From: Gymnopus androsaceus JB14
Lineage: Eukaryota; Basidiomycota; Agaricomycetes; Agaricales; Omphalotaceae
NCBI GenBank assembly: GCA_009733575.1
Contig: ML769440.1
Span: 1 to 64,000 of the forward strand
Reading direction: 5' to 3'
Length of the DNA stretch: 64,000 nucleotides
The position numbers were made by a program, and so were the translations under genes. The notes under the pieces were generated by a model, which saw only the letters and a list, made by a program, of their open reading frames with translations, did no database searches and was not told where the DNA came from. Numbering within the stretch: position 1 is the stretch's first letter; every line of letters begins with the position of its first letter. This document shows, one piece after another, positions 23,112 to 35,190 of this stretch.

Positions 23112-23722
23112 TCATGCCGTCCTCAACACCAAATGTACTCCACTATCCGAACTGATGACGTCGCTCATCTGCCCAACCTCCAAACCATAAGCAGCATCCT
23201 CAAAAGGTTTCTGCATCTGTCCACGTCCAAAGAATCCTAAATCTCCACCTTTCTCGTGCGACGAGCAGTCAGAGTGAATAGCAGCGAGCTCAGCAAACTT
23301 TTCAGCAGAGCCGTTGATCTCGGTTTGGTATCCTCGGAGAATTTCGATGGCTTCTTCCTTGGATCGGGTAATATTGGGCTGTAGAATAACATTTTCTTCG
23401 ATGAGAATGGTGATCCCGTATAAATGAGGAAAGTTGGACGCACCTCCTTCCAGCTCGCTGGCCTTCGACTTCCGTTGTGCTTTACTAGAAGGTGGCTAGC
23501 TCGAACCTGGCCAGTGGGTACAGCAGGACGAGAGAGAAGTTCAGCTCCCTCAAGCTCTTTTGCTTCTTCCATGGTCATTCCAGCAGGAAGATCCCAAGAC
23601 GATTCCTTTGTTTCCGCGTTGAAGAAGTATGGAACTCCCCTGGAGTTTGAAAGACGTATTTGCCACTACTAATCGTGTGAGCCGAGAAACTTACGAAGCA
23701 AGAGCGAGCGACGTACAACCAT
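23112..23722 (-). CDS. ESS1: PIN1/ESS1 peptidyl-prolyl cis-trans isomerase (WW + parvulin)
   Basis: Phospho-Ser/Thr-Pro specific isomerase that in fungi acts on the RNA polymerase II C-terminal domain. The first exon is only ATG GTT (23717-23722), with donor GTACGT. A 51-nt intron leads to WQIRLSNSRGVPYFFNAETK.SSWDLP, a complete WW domain. A linker precedes the parvulin domain: VRASHLLVKHNGSRRPASW, then an intron, then ITRSKEEAIEIL, HSDCSSHEKGGDLGFFGRG, QMQKPFEDAAYGLEVGQMS and SSDSGVHLVLRTA with a stop at 23112. The active-site His, Cys and basic loop are all present. The length (~170 residues) is normal for the family. Confidence 0.93.
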
Positions 23723-24119
23723 CTTTTAGAAGAGATTCGAAGAGTAGATGTTAAGTGGATGTACACAAGTGAATCTTAGACGCCCAATGCACGCCGAACC
23801 CGAGATTCCTTTTTGGGTAAACGCCCACACTTTGCTTCCGCCCTTCATGGCCCAAGCGACTGTGGAACGGGAGAGATGGTAACAGTTTGCATTTCTTGCC
23901 TATATCCCTATTCTTGACGTGTTATACTCATATATAGGGTATCGACATCCATTTATAGTCGGAACATACTTCCTGGGAGGGGTAGGAGGTAAATAAAAAT
24001 ACTTATACCGTTAATTCTGGACTTATTCGAGGTTGATAGATAACCCTCGCACCGTATGAAGCTTCTCCCAACTCTGATTTATTAATGTTAATTCATACTA
24101 ATAGCTAGCGGACTTGGCT
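23723..24119. promoter_or_regulatory. Shared divergent promoter region of ESS1 and the DUF4246 gene
   Basis: The two genes start head-to-head about 400 bp apart, so this stretch must hold both promoters unless an upstream exon of the DUF4246 gene lies here. A TATATAGGG motif is at about 23932-23940. No conserved operator is evident. Confidence 0.4.
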
Positions 24120-25856
24120 ATGAGCCAGTTCTCCTGGTACATCCGCTCGCAACCAAATTGGTGGCAATCTCACCAAAACCAATCCGTTCGCCAAAAGTGG
24201 TTAGAGAATGCAATGGATAGGGACTGGATAGTAAGCACGCCCTCCTCTACCACAAAAGTGCGATTGTCGGATAGACAGGTCAGCGAATTATTCTGGATCC
24301 GACTACATACTGAGCTCGAAGCATTAGATTGAATATGTTTTGGGTGAGCTCTCTGGCTATGCTCTTCTCAGAGACGAGGTCAATAATTGGTAAAAAAACA
24401 TTACTTTAGATTTCTTCCAGAAGCTACTAATTGTGAAAATCAGCCAGGTGTCGTGCTTTGAGCGTGTTTGGGAGTCGGTTACTAACGCCGACTCAACAAC
24501 TTTATCTGCGCTGACGGATGCATTCAATCTGCTTAAAGCCGACAAAAACTTCGCTGAGGACATCTCAATAAAGGTTATCGTCGATCCGACACTGCATTCT
24601 CTGGTATATGATCATACCCTTGTTTCTTTGCATTCTTCCTTGCGAACTCATCCACCTCCTCCGCTCACTGATATATACACCTTATCGCAAAAATACGCCC
24701 TCTTACCTGCAGATGTCTTTGTATCTTCTACTGGAGACGCCAAATTCCTCTCCTACATTAACGATGTCAACCCTCAACTTCACGAATCGATTTATCAGTC
24801 CATAGAATGCGCTTTGACATCCTTTATTCCTCTGTTCGAGCACACGCTTACTGATTTGCATCGAAACAACCCCCTTCCGCAACGTATACAGGGCACCTGT
24901 CGGTATACGGTGTGGGATGAGCCTGACCCTCCAGAGCATTCGGATGACGAAGAGGGTTGGGTGAACTATGAGCGTGAAATGCGGCAATGGTCGTTGAATA
25001 GACCAATCAGTCTTCCGGATGTTCCATTATCAGGGTATCCCGGTGGAATTGAACGTCGAAAGCATTCCGTTTCACTGAATTCGAAGAGAATTCAGTGTAT
25101 CGTGAATGTTTCGGAATATCAAACAGTACGTTCTTTGTAGCGCATCCTTTGGCTAACCTAATGAAGATATTAGATTCCGGGGACGGCAGAGTTTTTGGGA
25201 ACCCCATGGCATGTGGAGGGAATGAAGAATGAGCGCGTGGTCGCTTGCGGATTCCTCTATACCTCAGTGGTAAGTGTGATTTCAAACTTGCAATGTCAAG
25301 GCACCTAAAAATGAATTAGGAAAACATCAAAAGCTGCGATCTTCAGTTTCGAATGGCAGTCTCTTATCCTCGAGGTTTCAACGCTGGAGACACTGGAGCC
25401 ACACTCCGCACCTGGGGACTGAGAGACGGGGATTCTTGTCACCAATACATTGGTTCCATTCCCATCCGGGAAGGACTGGCTGTAGTATTTCCTAATATCT
25501 ACCAGCACAGATATACGCCAATTTCGCTCATCGATCCACTCAAAGTAGGGAAATTCACGGTCCTCAGTTTCTGTCTCGTTGATCCCGACATTCCACCTAT
25601 TATTTCAACTGCGAATGTTCCTCCACAGCAGAAGGAATGGATACGGAGAGCTTTGGATGAGTATCTAGACGTGAGGCTTCCAGTGGAGATTGTCGATAAG
25701 ATCATAGACATGGCAGAGGGTCTTATGGACAAGGACGAGAGTCAAGTCCATTCGAGGAATGTAGGGGAGGAGAGAACCAATTTCTGGAAGCTGAATGATA
25801 ATTATCACTTCTGTATTCCGTTCGATATCTGGAATGGTCCAGAAATGATACAATGA
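24120..25856 (+). CDS. DUF4246 family protein
   Basis: Fungal DUF4246 protein of unknown function, thought to have a 2-oxoglutarate/Fe(II) oxygenase-like fold. Exons join in phase: QFSWYIRSQPNWW, LSDRQ|IEYVLGELSGYALLRDEVNNC|QVSCFERVWES, then IQCIVNVSEYQT|IPGTAEFLGTPWHVEGMKNE, then FLYTSV|ENIKSCDLQFR. The candidate metal-site HxE (WHVEG) and distal His (NIYQHRYTPISLID) are present, followed by the family hallmark ISTANVPPQQKEWIRR. Acidic DEPDPPEHSDDEEGW lies mid-protein. The start at 24120 is the first ATG in frame, but family members usually have ~40 more N-terminal residues, so an upstream exon may be missed. No stop or frameshift was seen. Confidence 0.85.
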
Positions 25857-26120
25857 TTTCGCTTCGCTTCGCATACTTATTTATTGTGATCCCTCCTGAA
25901 AGCTTCTGCCTTTTCCAAACGGTCCTCTCTGTCTTTGTCACTTCAGAGCAGCCTTCAGAAGCTTTTCACTGACATCCAGTACCTTAGCCGAAGTGGCAAA
26001 GGTGCTTCCTGACATGCCTTTCGAGGACCTAAGATATATACTGCACTTTCCGTGAGGAGTTGGATGTACTATCTATGATCTATCTATGCGTAGGATCATT
26101 TATGTGCATGGAGCGTCGCA
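25857..26120. other. Short intergenic region; start of second PDR duplication block
   Basis: From about 26065 (ctatctatgcgtaggatcat) the sequence matches the region downstream of PDR copy 1 and marks the edge of the duplicated block. Confidence 0.5.
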
Positions 26121-29100
26121 TTACCGTTTGGCATAACGAAGGAAACGCGAAGCCAGAATCGTTACTAGAACGTTAAAAACTAGCTCAAAAAATTAAACGA
26201 TTGTTCATGACTCTGGTACCGAACCGGACTCACCAAAGAACGCGAATATGATGAATGCATCTCTCCACCGGTTATCGAAACTGATGTTTAACGGGGTATA
26301 GAACTCATCGCCAGTACGGTATTCGCAATACTGGCAGGACGAAGTGGCGTTAGGGTTATTAAGGTAGCCTCCGAAAGCATCAACGAAATCATTTGCCCAT
26401 TCGTAACAGGTTTGGTCCGACGGCGGGTTGAAGAGACTGAACTCGTCGCTCTGGCAGTTAATGACGAGACCACTGGGAAGAGATGAGTAGCGTATACACA
26501 TCGAAGATTCATAAAGAGACCTACTGTAACTCAGTGGAGAGCATGGCGGCAAGAGTACGAGTGTATGGTGCCAGTTGATAAAGCCAAGACCTCCAGAATG
26601 AATTCATGGTCGGGTAAGGAATAACCACACCACAGAAGGTGGTGAGAACCAAACCAATGAAAGGGTTAAACAATACCGCGACCTGAACACTGGGGGAGAT
26701 GGCTGCAATAAGCTGTCCGAGAGATACACCAAACTGCAAGCGAGCTCAATAAGTAAATGTAGGGTTAGTATAGGGAAGTCAGCGTACCAGCGTCATAAAA
26801 ATGACAACCAAAAGCTGAAATCCTGTACCGTTCAACCCCGCAGAGCCTTGACCGAAGCCCATTGGGTAAACCATAAGGACTAGTGAATTCATTAGACGTA
26901 CCATAGACAATTATGAGTTTGTATTACTCACCCCAGTACACTATGCCACAAAGAACGCTATACGGTATTTCACCAAGCAGTTGTCCGACAGCGAAAGCAT
27001 ATGGAGAATAGATACGACTCGAGGATTCTGCGCATTAATGTTAGATAGTTACCTTCGTAATTGAACAACGAACCTCGGATAAAGATACGCCTATTCATAA
27101 TGAACATGGGCTCAATCTGAGACATGATGATAGCAGGAAGAACGCAAACCCAGAATCTAGTGAAAGCAGTTCAAGAAGAGGAGGAACGAGACACAGCATC
27201 TAACTCACATGGCGAAAACCCGGAATTGTAAATCTCTGAGGCTGGTCCCAAGATCGAAGAACGACAGGGATACCCAAAGCGATATGAACATGCAAACGAA
27301 GAGCCTAGTAAAAATGTAGTCGGGGGATCGCCAAAGAGCACGATTGTTCCTGTTGACGACAAGCTTGAGTTGGTACAAAAACGAGGTGGCGTCTATCACA
27401 AGAATTAACATTCAGATTAGAGAAAGAGACGTTGAATCACATACAGGTGCTTAACGTCATGTAATCGGGTTGAGGTCGGCTCAATCCTCGCTCTTTAATC
27501 GCAGCAATCTCCTTCTTCACTGCAGAGCACTCGGGCGAATCGAGCCAAACATCTTTCCAGTCCCGGTCACCAACCCGGGCAGCAACTCCGGCACCAATCG
27601 CTTCGAGCATGTACTCGGCGGGATTAACGTTGGAAGGACATACAGCACCATGAAGAGCAAAGTAATTGCGAATGATATGCGAATCAGAGCCAATGTCGCC
27701 AAAGTAGACCGTTTCGCCACCGGTTTCAAGTAGAAGCAGGCGGTCAAAGCTTTCGAAGAGGAGGGACGAGGGCTGATGAATGGTACATAGAATGGCTTGA
27801 CCTTGGTCGGCGAGTTTACGCAAGAATCGAACTAGGTTCCAGGCGCTTTGAGCGTCGAGACCAGAGGTGGGTTCGTCCAAGAACAAAAGGAGCTCCGGTT
27901 TGCTAGCAAGCTCGACGCCGATAGTCAACCTCTTCCTCGCTTCGATACCGAGACAAAAGACGACGGCCTCGGAGATATCTTGCAATTCAAGCAGCTCGAT
28001 GATCTCCTCGACGTAGGCGTTCTTCTCTTCGATTGAGACTTCAGCCGGCTGACGCAAATATGCAGAGAATCGCATTGCTTCTCGGACGGTCGCTGTTCCT
28101 TCATGAACATCCATTTGCTCAGCTGAAAGGGAGGCTTGTTACAAAGAACCAACAACTCAGATTCCTGAAACCTACCATAGGCGGTACCTCGAGCAAAGTC
28201 GGAAGTCAAAGGACGCCCATCGACCAAAACGTCTCCAGAGATGACACCGATATTCTTCCTCTGAGCGAGAACATCCAAGCATGTGGTCTTTCCAGCACCA
28301 CTGTGAATCTACGATCAGAGTTCTATACTTGTCAAACACTACTAAGCACCCACCTAGCACCCATAAGAGCGGTCAAAGTTCCGGGTTTAACATAACCATT
28401 AACATCATGAAGCAAACGCCTAGTTCCGCCTGGAACAGGAACAATGTAGTTGAGATTTTCCCAGGTGAAGGTCTTCCTGTAAGGGCGATCCGGAATTCTG
28501 TATCAAGAAGAATTAGTACAAATAACAAAAGTAGAGTGAAAACTCTACATTTCTTTCCTTTCGGTCTTTTCTACCTCTAGAAGCTTTTCGTTCCTGCGGG
28601 CCTGTTCTAGACGAGCAGCCTTCTTGGTACGTTGAGCTTCGTTGAGCTTCTTAGTTTCCGCATCTTCCTCGGTGAAGACCTTGAATCCGACATTCACAAC
28701 GTATTGCTAAGAGAAGGTGAATACTGTCGACTAGTGCTGAAAAAAATTGGGCTTACTGGGAAGAACTCCAACGCTATGACCTGTGTAATCTGGAAGAAGA
28801 CGAACATACCGACAAGCACCAAGAAGCAACGTCTCCAAAGATCGGTGGTGTCGAGGCCAAAGCCCGCAAAGACATACTCATGGCCGGAGACTACAGCAGA
28901 ACCGCTAGTTGAACCGAACAGTGTACAGACTTGGTTGGCTCCGAGATCATCAGGATATTTCGATAAACCTTCGCCATTACGAGGAATGATGTAGTCTCCA
29001 TCGCAGGTTAACTGCAGAGGTTTCTGTTAGTATACATGCGGCAGCAGGAATAAATCGTAGCTTACATTGATCCGCCTGAACTCATTTTCCATGATTCCTT

Positions 29101-31715
29101 GCCAGGCTATATAATAGTAGCTTATATCAGTAAGTCGGAGAAGCGTTGAGGCATCTTACCATAAGCAATCGGGTTGAGATAGTAGATCCAAAACAACCAT
29201 CGCTTCATACTATTGACAGGCAGGGCATAACCGGTGTACTCAATGCTGTAAAGGCAAAAGCAGTCAGCAAAATCCAACTACTATGAACAAGAAAACAGCT
29301 CCTTACAAGTTGGGAATAAAGAAGGTCGCAAGACGGAAAGCTGAGTCAAAGTTGGTGCACAATTGTCCGAACGTACGGAAAAATCCTTGCATAGTCAAGA
29401 ACGCAATGTAGTTGAAGATATGGAATGTAAAGAATCCACCAGCCGATCGGTTGAGATTTGACAAGAAGTAGACGCAAATATTGAATATCAGAACACGGAC
29501 AGCCGAGAAAGGCATATCAGCGAAGGTGTTGGCTATAGCGACAGCTGAGGGACGGTACATGCTGTAGCTGGTTTGTTTGCGGAGAATCGGTCGTCCAACC
29601 TATGAGAAACAGGCTTGTAAGAATTTATTTTTTTGCTTTCTTAAAAAGGCAAAAGTACCATTTGCGTAGGCATTTCCATAAACGCATCCAAACACGTAGT
29701 TAACAGCTGTTATAACGATAGATTAGAGATAGATAAAAAAAGTAATGAGGAAGGTAGACGTACAGCAGAAAAAAGGAGACCTCCACGCGTGAATGCACCA
29801 GCAGACGTCGTTGGTAGCGCAAAGAAAGCTCCGCCAAGGACAACAGCGAGGGTAGTGCTGAGGAAGAAACTAGTGTAAAGCTGGAACCTATCCTGCAGTC
29901 GTTGCCGGAATTGACGAACGATCAGAGCGCGAACCTGACCAGTGAATCCGAGTGTGTAAGGGCTCTTCTGCGACACACCCTTCTTCTTGTCAGCCGCGAC
30001 TGATTGACGGAAAGCTTTTTGATCTGCTTTATCCGTGGCCATGACGATCTTGTACTTTTCCAGTGCATCCGCGTTGTCCTTAGCGTACTTCGACAGGCGA
30101 TAGGCGCTTTCCAGGGCGAAAGAAGTCGAGGGTACATCGGCAGCGGAGCGACCAGGAGCGTACTGTCGTTCATTGATATCCGTGCATCCAGTAAGGTAGT
30201 CGGCGGTGCTTTGACGAGGAAGAGGCTTGTATCCGAGGTTTTCAAAATAAGCACGAGCTTCAGATGGAGGGCCGTAATAGACTTGTCGACCTTCGCTGAG
30301 GACCATGACTTTATCGAACAGATCGTAGATACCCTCTCCGGCTTGATAACTAAAAGGCAGAATTAGATGTCGATGATCGGTTAAGAAATAAGGAATAGCT
30401 CTTACAGAGTGACAAAAGTGGTTTGTCCCAAGACATCTGTCATTACTCGCAGACTTCGAACAAAGTCCAGAGCAGTTGACGCGTCCAATCCACGAGTAGA
30501 GTTATCCCAAGACTGAACCCGAGCACGCGTAGTCATCATCTCAGCGATGGAAACACGCTTTCGTTCGCCTCCACTAACACCACGGACAAACTCGTCTCCG
30601 ACAAGGGTGCGCTTCGTGTGGGAGATGTTGAGCATACGCAATAACGTCTCCAAGACCTCATTGTCAAACTCCTTGCGAGAAACGCCTGGAAGACGACCGT
30701 TTGGCCCGGGTGTTTTAGTCGATAAAGCAAACTTCAGAGTTTGTTCAACAGTAAGGGTTGCGATGTGCCGGTCATCTAATTGATTGCACGAGGTGAGCAG
30801 CGTGGAGAACTTGTATGTAAGCGTCAATCCTACCTTCTTCGTTGTATACCACTTCGCCTTTGTAAAATTTGGACATCTCCGCCGCATCCATACCGGCATA
30901 GAGAACCTGGCCGCTGACATTACCATACTCTTGCCGTTGATTGGCAATAGTCTTTAGGAAAGTAGTACAGCCTGCACCAGGGCACCCGAGAACAAGACAC
31001 ATTTCACCGGGTTTCAGAATACCGGAAGATCTTTGAAGGAAAAAATCAATATGGCGAACGCGTGAACATAGCAATCAGCGTACTTGTGGAGAATCGACTT
31101 CATTGGGACGTTTTTCTTGGGGAATAGAGGAGAAATAAAACTCCAAATCAGAGTAATGGGGCTGTAAATGAAACCAAGAATAGCATCTGAACCAATGTCA
31201 GCTGAGAATCATAAGATAGAAAAAAGATTATAGTTACTAGCAAAAGTCCTGACAAAGAGCTACAGTTGTTTGAGGTCAAAGATGTACTCCTCGGAATGCA
31301 TTGAGAGACAAACTTTACTGTCCGCTCCGCCAAAAACATCGACCTGAAGGTCTTCCCAAGTGACCCCAACATGCTAAACACTTGGTAAGTAAAGGCAAAG
31401 GTTTTGAGAATTATTACGAACTTTGTGTTTTATTCCAGCTTGTTGATAGGCATCATTAGACGAAGAAAGATAATCCTTCAAATCAAAAGCGTCCTCTTGT
31501 TGAATGCCCTTTTCTATATCATTAGCCGTTTCTGCACTTGATGGGCTAGTCGACGCCCTCTTTTGTGAGTGACGGGAGAGCTGTCGCGATAACTCATTGA
31601 ATTGACGCTCTGCAGCAGATACATCGACATGGGCAGTTTCGTGAGGGACTTGAGATTCGATGGCATCGGCTCGTTGCTTCTCGTACAAGGTCGCAGCATC
31701 TGGCGTATCAACCAT
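26121..31715 (-). CDS. PDR-type (ABCG) full-size ABC transporter, copy 2
   Basis: Paralogue of the transporter at 1553-7153 in the same orientation, with the same exon-intron plan. For example, the last intron (26180-26233) is 54 nt in both, and introns are alignable. All key motifs are kept: NBD1 [19 protein letters not shown] and [15 protein letters not shown]2 [12 protein letters not shown] and [13 protein letters not shown]; and the Cys-containing extracellular loop. Differences are mostly single substitutions plus small indels (for example an extra SP in the N-terminal Ser-rich stretch). The N-terminus is [11 protein letters not shown] found no stop or frameshift, so both copies could be functional. 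Dosage or substrate divergence is possible but not inferable here. Confidence 0.92.
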
Positions 31716-31765
31716 CGAAGATGAACGAAGAAAGCAAGCACCAGGTGGTAGGTCCGCCGGCGGCC

Positions 31766-31772
31766 TTTATAT
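31766..31772 (-). promoter_or_regulatory. TATA box of PDR transporter copy 2
   Basis: Same TATATAAAGG core and same 51-nt spacing to the ATG (31715) as in copy 1. The promoter similarity fades upstream of about 31810. Confidence 0.6.
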
Positions 31773-31865
31773 ACTTTTTTTTCCGTGAAAGTCATGACAA
31801 ATGAACTCACTGGAGTTTGGAAGAATAAAGATTCTTGCCGATCCCGTTGAATGACCTGTAAGCCT

Positions 31866-31985
31866 CAGTTGATACAAAAAGAGGTGGATAGGAATTAGTA
31901 TTCAGATTCAAACCTCGCTCTTTAATCGCAGCAATCTCTCTCATCACTGCAGAGCACTCGGCGAATCGAGTCAAACATCTTTCTG
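31866..31985 (-). pseudogene. Shard of a third PDR transporter copy
   Basis: Bases ~31866-31909 match the NBD2/TMD2 linker region near 2811-2852 of copy 1 (ggaattagtattcaga). Without a gap, bases ~31910-31985 match 2922-2995 (cctcgctctttaatcgcagc). About 70 bp around an exon edge is deleted between the two parts. It is too short to code and is a relic of a further duplication or of unequal exchange. Confidence 0.75.
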
Positions 31986-33195
31986 GCGAAATTGGGCCCT
32001 TGATCGAGTTAAGTACCGGTTGAAGCTCTTTTTAAGCGCCGCCGCCTAGTAAGCGCCAAAGGGGAATGGCAGACATATGACCTATCTTGCCTAGGAAAGA
32101 CCCTCCGTGAGACTTTGATTGGCGCTCAGAGTGCTACTAGCATTCCGCAACTTCCTTCCAGATTTCCACCACAATTAGAGACTGAGTCAGCTTTCTTTTG
32201 TTCTTCCAACCTTCAAGTTGGGCTACACCAAGGATTGAGCTGGCACCAAATTCAAGCCTTTTCTGACGCTCTCCATAGCTCCTGGGTTCTTGAGCCTTTG
32301 CAGTGCTTATTTCACCTGACAGGTCACATTGTGAGCTTATATGTTTGCTGTTTCAATGCCGAATCCCCCTGCCCCAAGGTGTTGGCCACTACCACTGGTG
32401 TGAAGCAAGGAAAGAAAAGAGGAAGTTGAAGTTGACTCTTGGTTTCTGAACTTTCCCACAGATATCCAATGGGTGAAAATGTACCCCTGGAAATGGGATG
32501 GCTACTCTTGTCTTCCTGAAGTTCAAGTGCTCATACCTGTCCGCTAAGCATGCTTATACACATTTCACAACTGCAAAATTGAGTTTAGGAGCTTGCAGGA
32601 TTAATTTACTTACACATACAAAGGATTCTGCAAAGTATCTTCAGATTTGCTCTACTTGGGCCCCTACTGAGTTTACTTAAACACTCTTGTAACTTGTAGT
32701 TTAGACTCATTGAATTAGCTCCAAACACCTTTGCCGAGTACCACAATGCCCCCTGTGTAAAGAGAATGCAATAATTATTCATCAGCCAATTTCATGCTGT
32801 AACTTAAGATGATCTGACTGGGTAATTGTAATACTGTAGTTGGCCTTGAAGTAATTTATTTATTCATATTGGTGAGTCTTTTTTCTCTACAGTCTGAGTT
32901 TTGTGTTACGAATGGTTATACTTTCCTGTCAGATTTTGGTATTAGTAAATAGACAGATAGATAATTTACAAGGTGCAATCTCGGGATGTTACACCCAAGG
33001 GTTGAGAGAAATTCCAATTGGAAACTGCTGGGATCATACACCTGCATGAGTAACCCAATACCAAACTCCAGAGAATGGGTAGGAAACAGGGTTGATGCAG
33101 ACACACTACTAGTACAAGAAGTAATAAAAATAAAAGTCCCTGGGCCCTGCACAATGGCATCCATTATATCTCAGGAATTATGGATACTTAATATA
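31986..33195. other. Gene-free boundary of the repeat island
   Basis: Open frames here (for example 32115-32429) lack recognisable domains and do not connect to exons. Base composition changes from coding-like to AT-rich around 32.4 kb. Confidence 0.45.
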
Positions 33196-33205
33196 TGTCA
33201 ACATG

Positions 33206-34490
33206 TTTGGTAGGGAAGGTACAAGGAGGAAACATGAGCTTATGTTGGTGGGTTTTGCTTGTTTATTTGCATTTTTGCAGTCAAGAGAGTTGCTAACACA
33301 CCTTTTTCAGATGATCTATTCATGTTACACATCCATGGATTGTTAAGTCCGTGCGACCCGGAGTGGAGCGGCCGAGATATCGGACAGAAATGGTCCGGAA
33401 AGATTCCGGGTTGGACCTTGCGAGTTATGGGACTCGGTGAAGCTATTGGCAACACCCTTGACACGCCGTAAGGTGTCCCGAGAGGAAAATAGTAAGGCAA
33501 AGTCTAAGCTAAGTTAAGACAGTAGGACCGAAGGCGTAGCCGAGGTTCGACCGAGATCACGTGGCTGTGTCGGCTTAGTAACCGGAATCTCGGTCAATTG
33601 GTCAAGGAGGGACTCGGAATGAGTACAAGGCCAGACTAAGTTGATTTTGGAGCTAAGGTTACTATACAAGTTTGTACTACTTAAATACTGCCAATGGGGC
33701 CGATGTTCCGGGGCCGGACCGGTCCCTCGGTAAGTAAAACAATAAAGTAATTCAGTACCAAAAGATAATAGTGAAGCGAAAGACAATAAAACAATAACAG
33801 GCATAAAACAATAGTGTGGGAATAGTTCCCAAGACTGGACCGGAGTTATACCGAGGTTATGCCGAGATGATCGACCGAGATATGCCGAGATAATCAGTCA
33901 TAATACACCGGAAACCTCGGCTGAGTGTCCGGAGTACCGGAAATGGTGTAGATTGACCAATATTGGTGAAGTGGTCAAAAGTCCGGAGTAACCGAACCGA
34001 TGCAATGGCCGGAGTTGCCAAGCCGATGTGATGGCCGGACTAGCCGCGCCGATACGGTGGCCGGAGTTGCCGAGACGGTAACCGGTTGGTTAAATATAGA
34101 ATAGGGTCTGAGGGCTCGGCTGGTAATTCGGTAGGCATGGCTGTAACATGGATTTGTTTCACCGGAATATGACATTTTAGGTAGGGAAGGTACTAGGGAG
34201 AGACATGAGCTTATATTGATAGGTTTTGTTCCTTTATTTTTGGTCTAGGAGTAGATGAGAGTCCTATAAAACCTCTTCCAGGCACTCTATTTGCATTTTG
34301 TATCCACCAATTCATTCCAACCCAATGTGGCATTTTGGGTAGGGAAGGTACCAGGAGGAGACATGGGCTTATATTGGTCAGTTTTGTTCCTTTATTTTTG
34401 TTTTTGGCATGGAAGGGGGCCTTATTGGACCTCTTTCAGATGTTTCTTCTGTGTTTTGCATGCACCAATTAATTGTCAAGTTGCAATTTA
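33206..34490. repeat. Three ~157-bp tandem repeat units, one split by an LTR
   Basis: The units begin with ggtagggaaggta near 33209, 34178 and 34337. Each continues with a-ggag-racatg-gcttat-ttg, then tttgttcctttattttt, then ccwcttymcag. Unit 1 is interrupted by the solo LTR at 33341-34148. Removing the LTR restores a unit of about 155 bp. Confidence 0.75.
33341..34148. mobile_element. Solo LTR (808 bp) with 5-bp target duplication
   Basis: The element starts TGTTAAGTCCG and ends GGCTGTAACA, giving TGTTA/TAACA ends. It is flanked on both sides by TGGAT (33336-33340 and 34149-34153), the expected LTR-retrotransposon target duplication. No internal coding domain, PBS or second LTR is present, so it is best read as a solo LTR left by recombination. 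The right half is rich in short ccggagttgcc/gccgatg repeats. Confidence 0.82.
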
Positions 34491-34729
34491 AGTGCTGATT
34501 TAGCACCAGTGGACTCAGTTCAGCAATGAGCAAGCATTATGTCAATACCTATGCATAAATACACTATATAGAGATGCCCTTGTAGATTACGATTTCAATA
34601 TATTATATATAAGTGCACATGCATGTAGCACAATGAGTTGAATGATGAGTGGGGAGGCAGGGGAGTGGGTGTTGGTTTTGATATCCAGGATCGGATTGGA
34701 TCTGATGTCTGCCTTCCTGACTCCCCAGA

Positions 34730-35190
34730 TAGTAAATATTTACTACCCAAATCTGGGAACTTGGAAGGGAGGTAGTAACTATCTACTACCTCCCCAGATG
34801 AAGTGCATGGTAAATAATTACTACCAAGCAGATTAAGTGCATAGAAGGGAGGTAGTAAATATCTACTACCCAGATGGAGTGCATGGAAAGGAGACAGTAA
34901 ATAATTACACCTCATAATCCCAGTGAATGCAGATAATAGTATAAACTAATGGGGGGTATTGGTTATTGGTAGTGTAATGCAGTTTTGCTACCTCACAGTA
35001 GTGCATGTTTCCCGTTATTACTGAGATCACACACCTCTGGCAGTACTACAGTATAGTAAGTATAAGTAGTAAGTACTCAGCACCTTGTCACCATCACTTC
35101 AGGCTGCCCCAATTTATATCTTCTTAGTTAGACCAAAGTGTAACAATTCACTATCTAATATGAAGTAAATCCACAGGAAATCCAGGGGCC
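34730..35190. repeat. Left arm of a large inverted repeat
   Basis: Read in reverse complement, this stretch aligns with the right arm at 46613-47930: cctggatttcctgtggattt, tacttcatattagatagtg, gtctaactaagaagatataa, tactgccagaggtgtgtgat, ccaataaccaatacc and tatactattatctgc appear in the same order. The outer part carries repeated subterminal words (ggtagtaa-tatttactacctccc, atgcactccatctgg). Confidence 0.8.

Noticed and set aside
32115..32429. 104-codon plus-strand frame as a gene
   Set aside because: No domain, no exons joining it, and it lies in repeat-boundary DNA.
33341..34148. GC-rich repeats as an origin or a gene-regulatory island
   Set aside because: TGTTA/TAACA ends and the exact TGGAT duplication explain it as a solo LTR.
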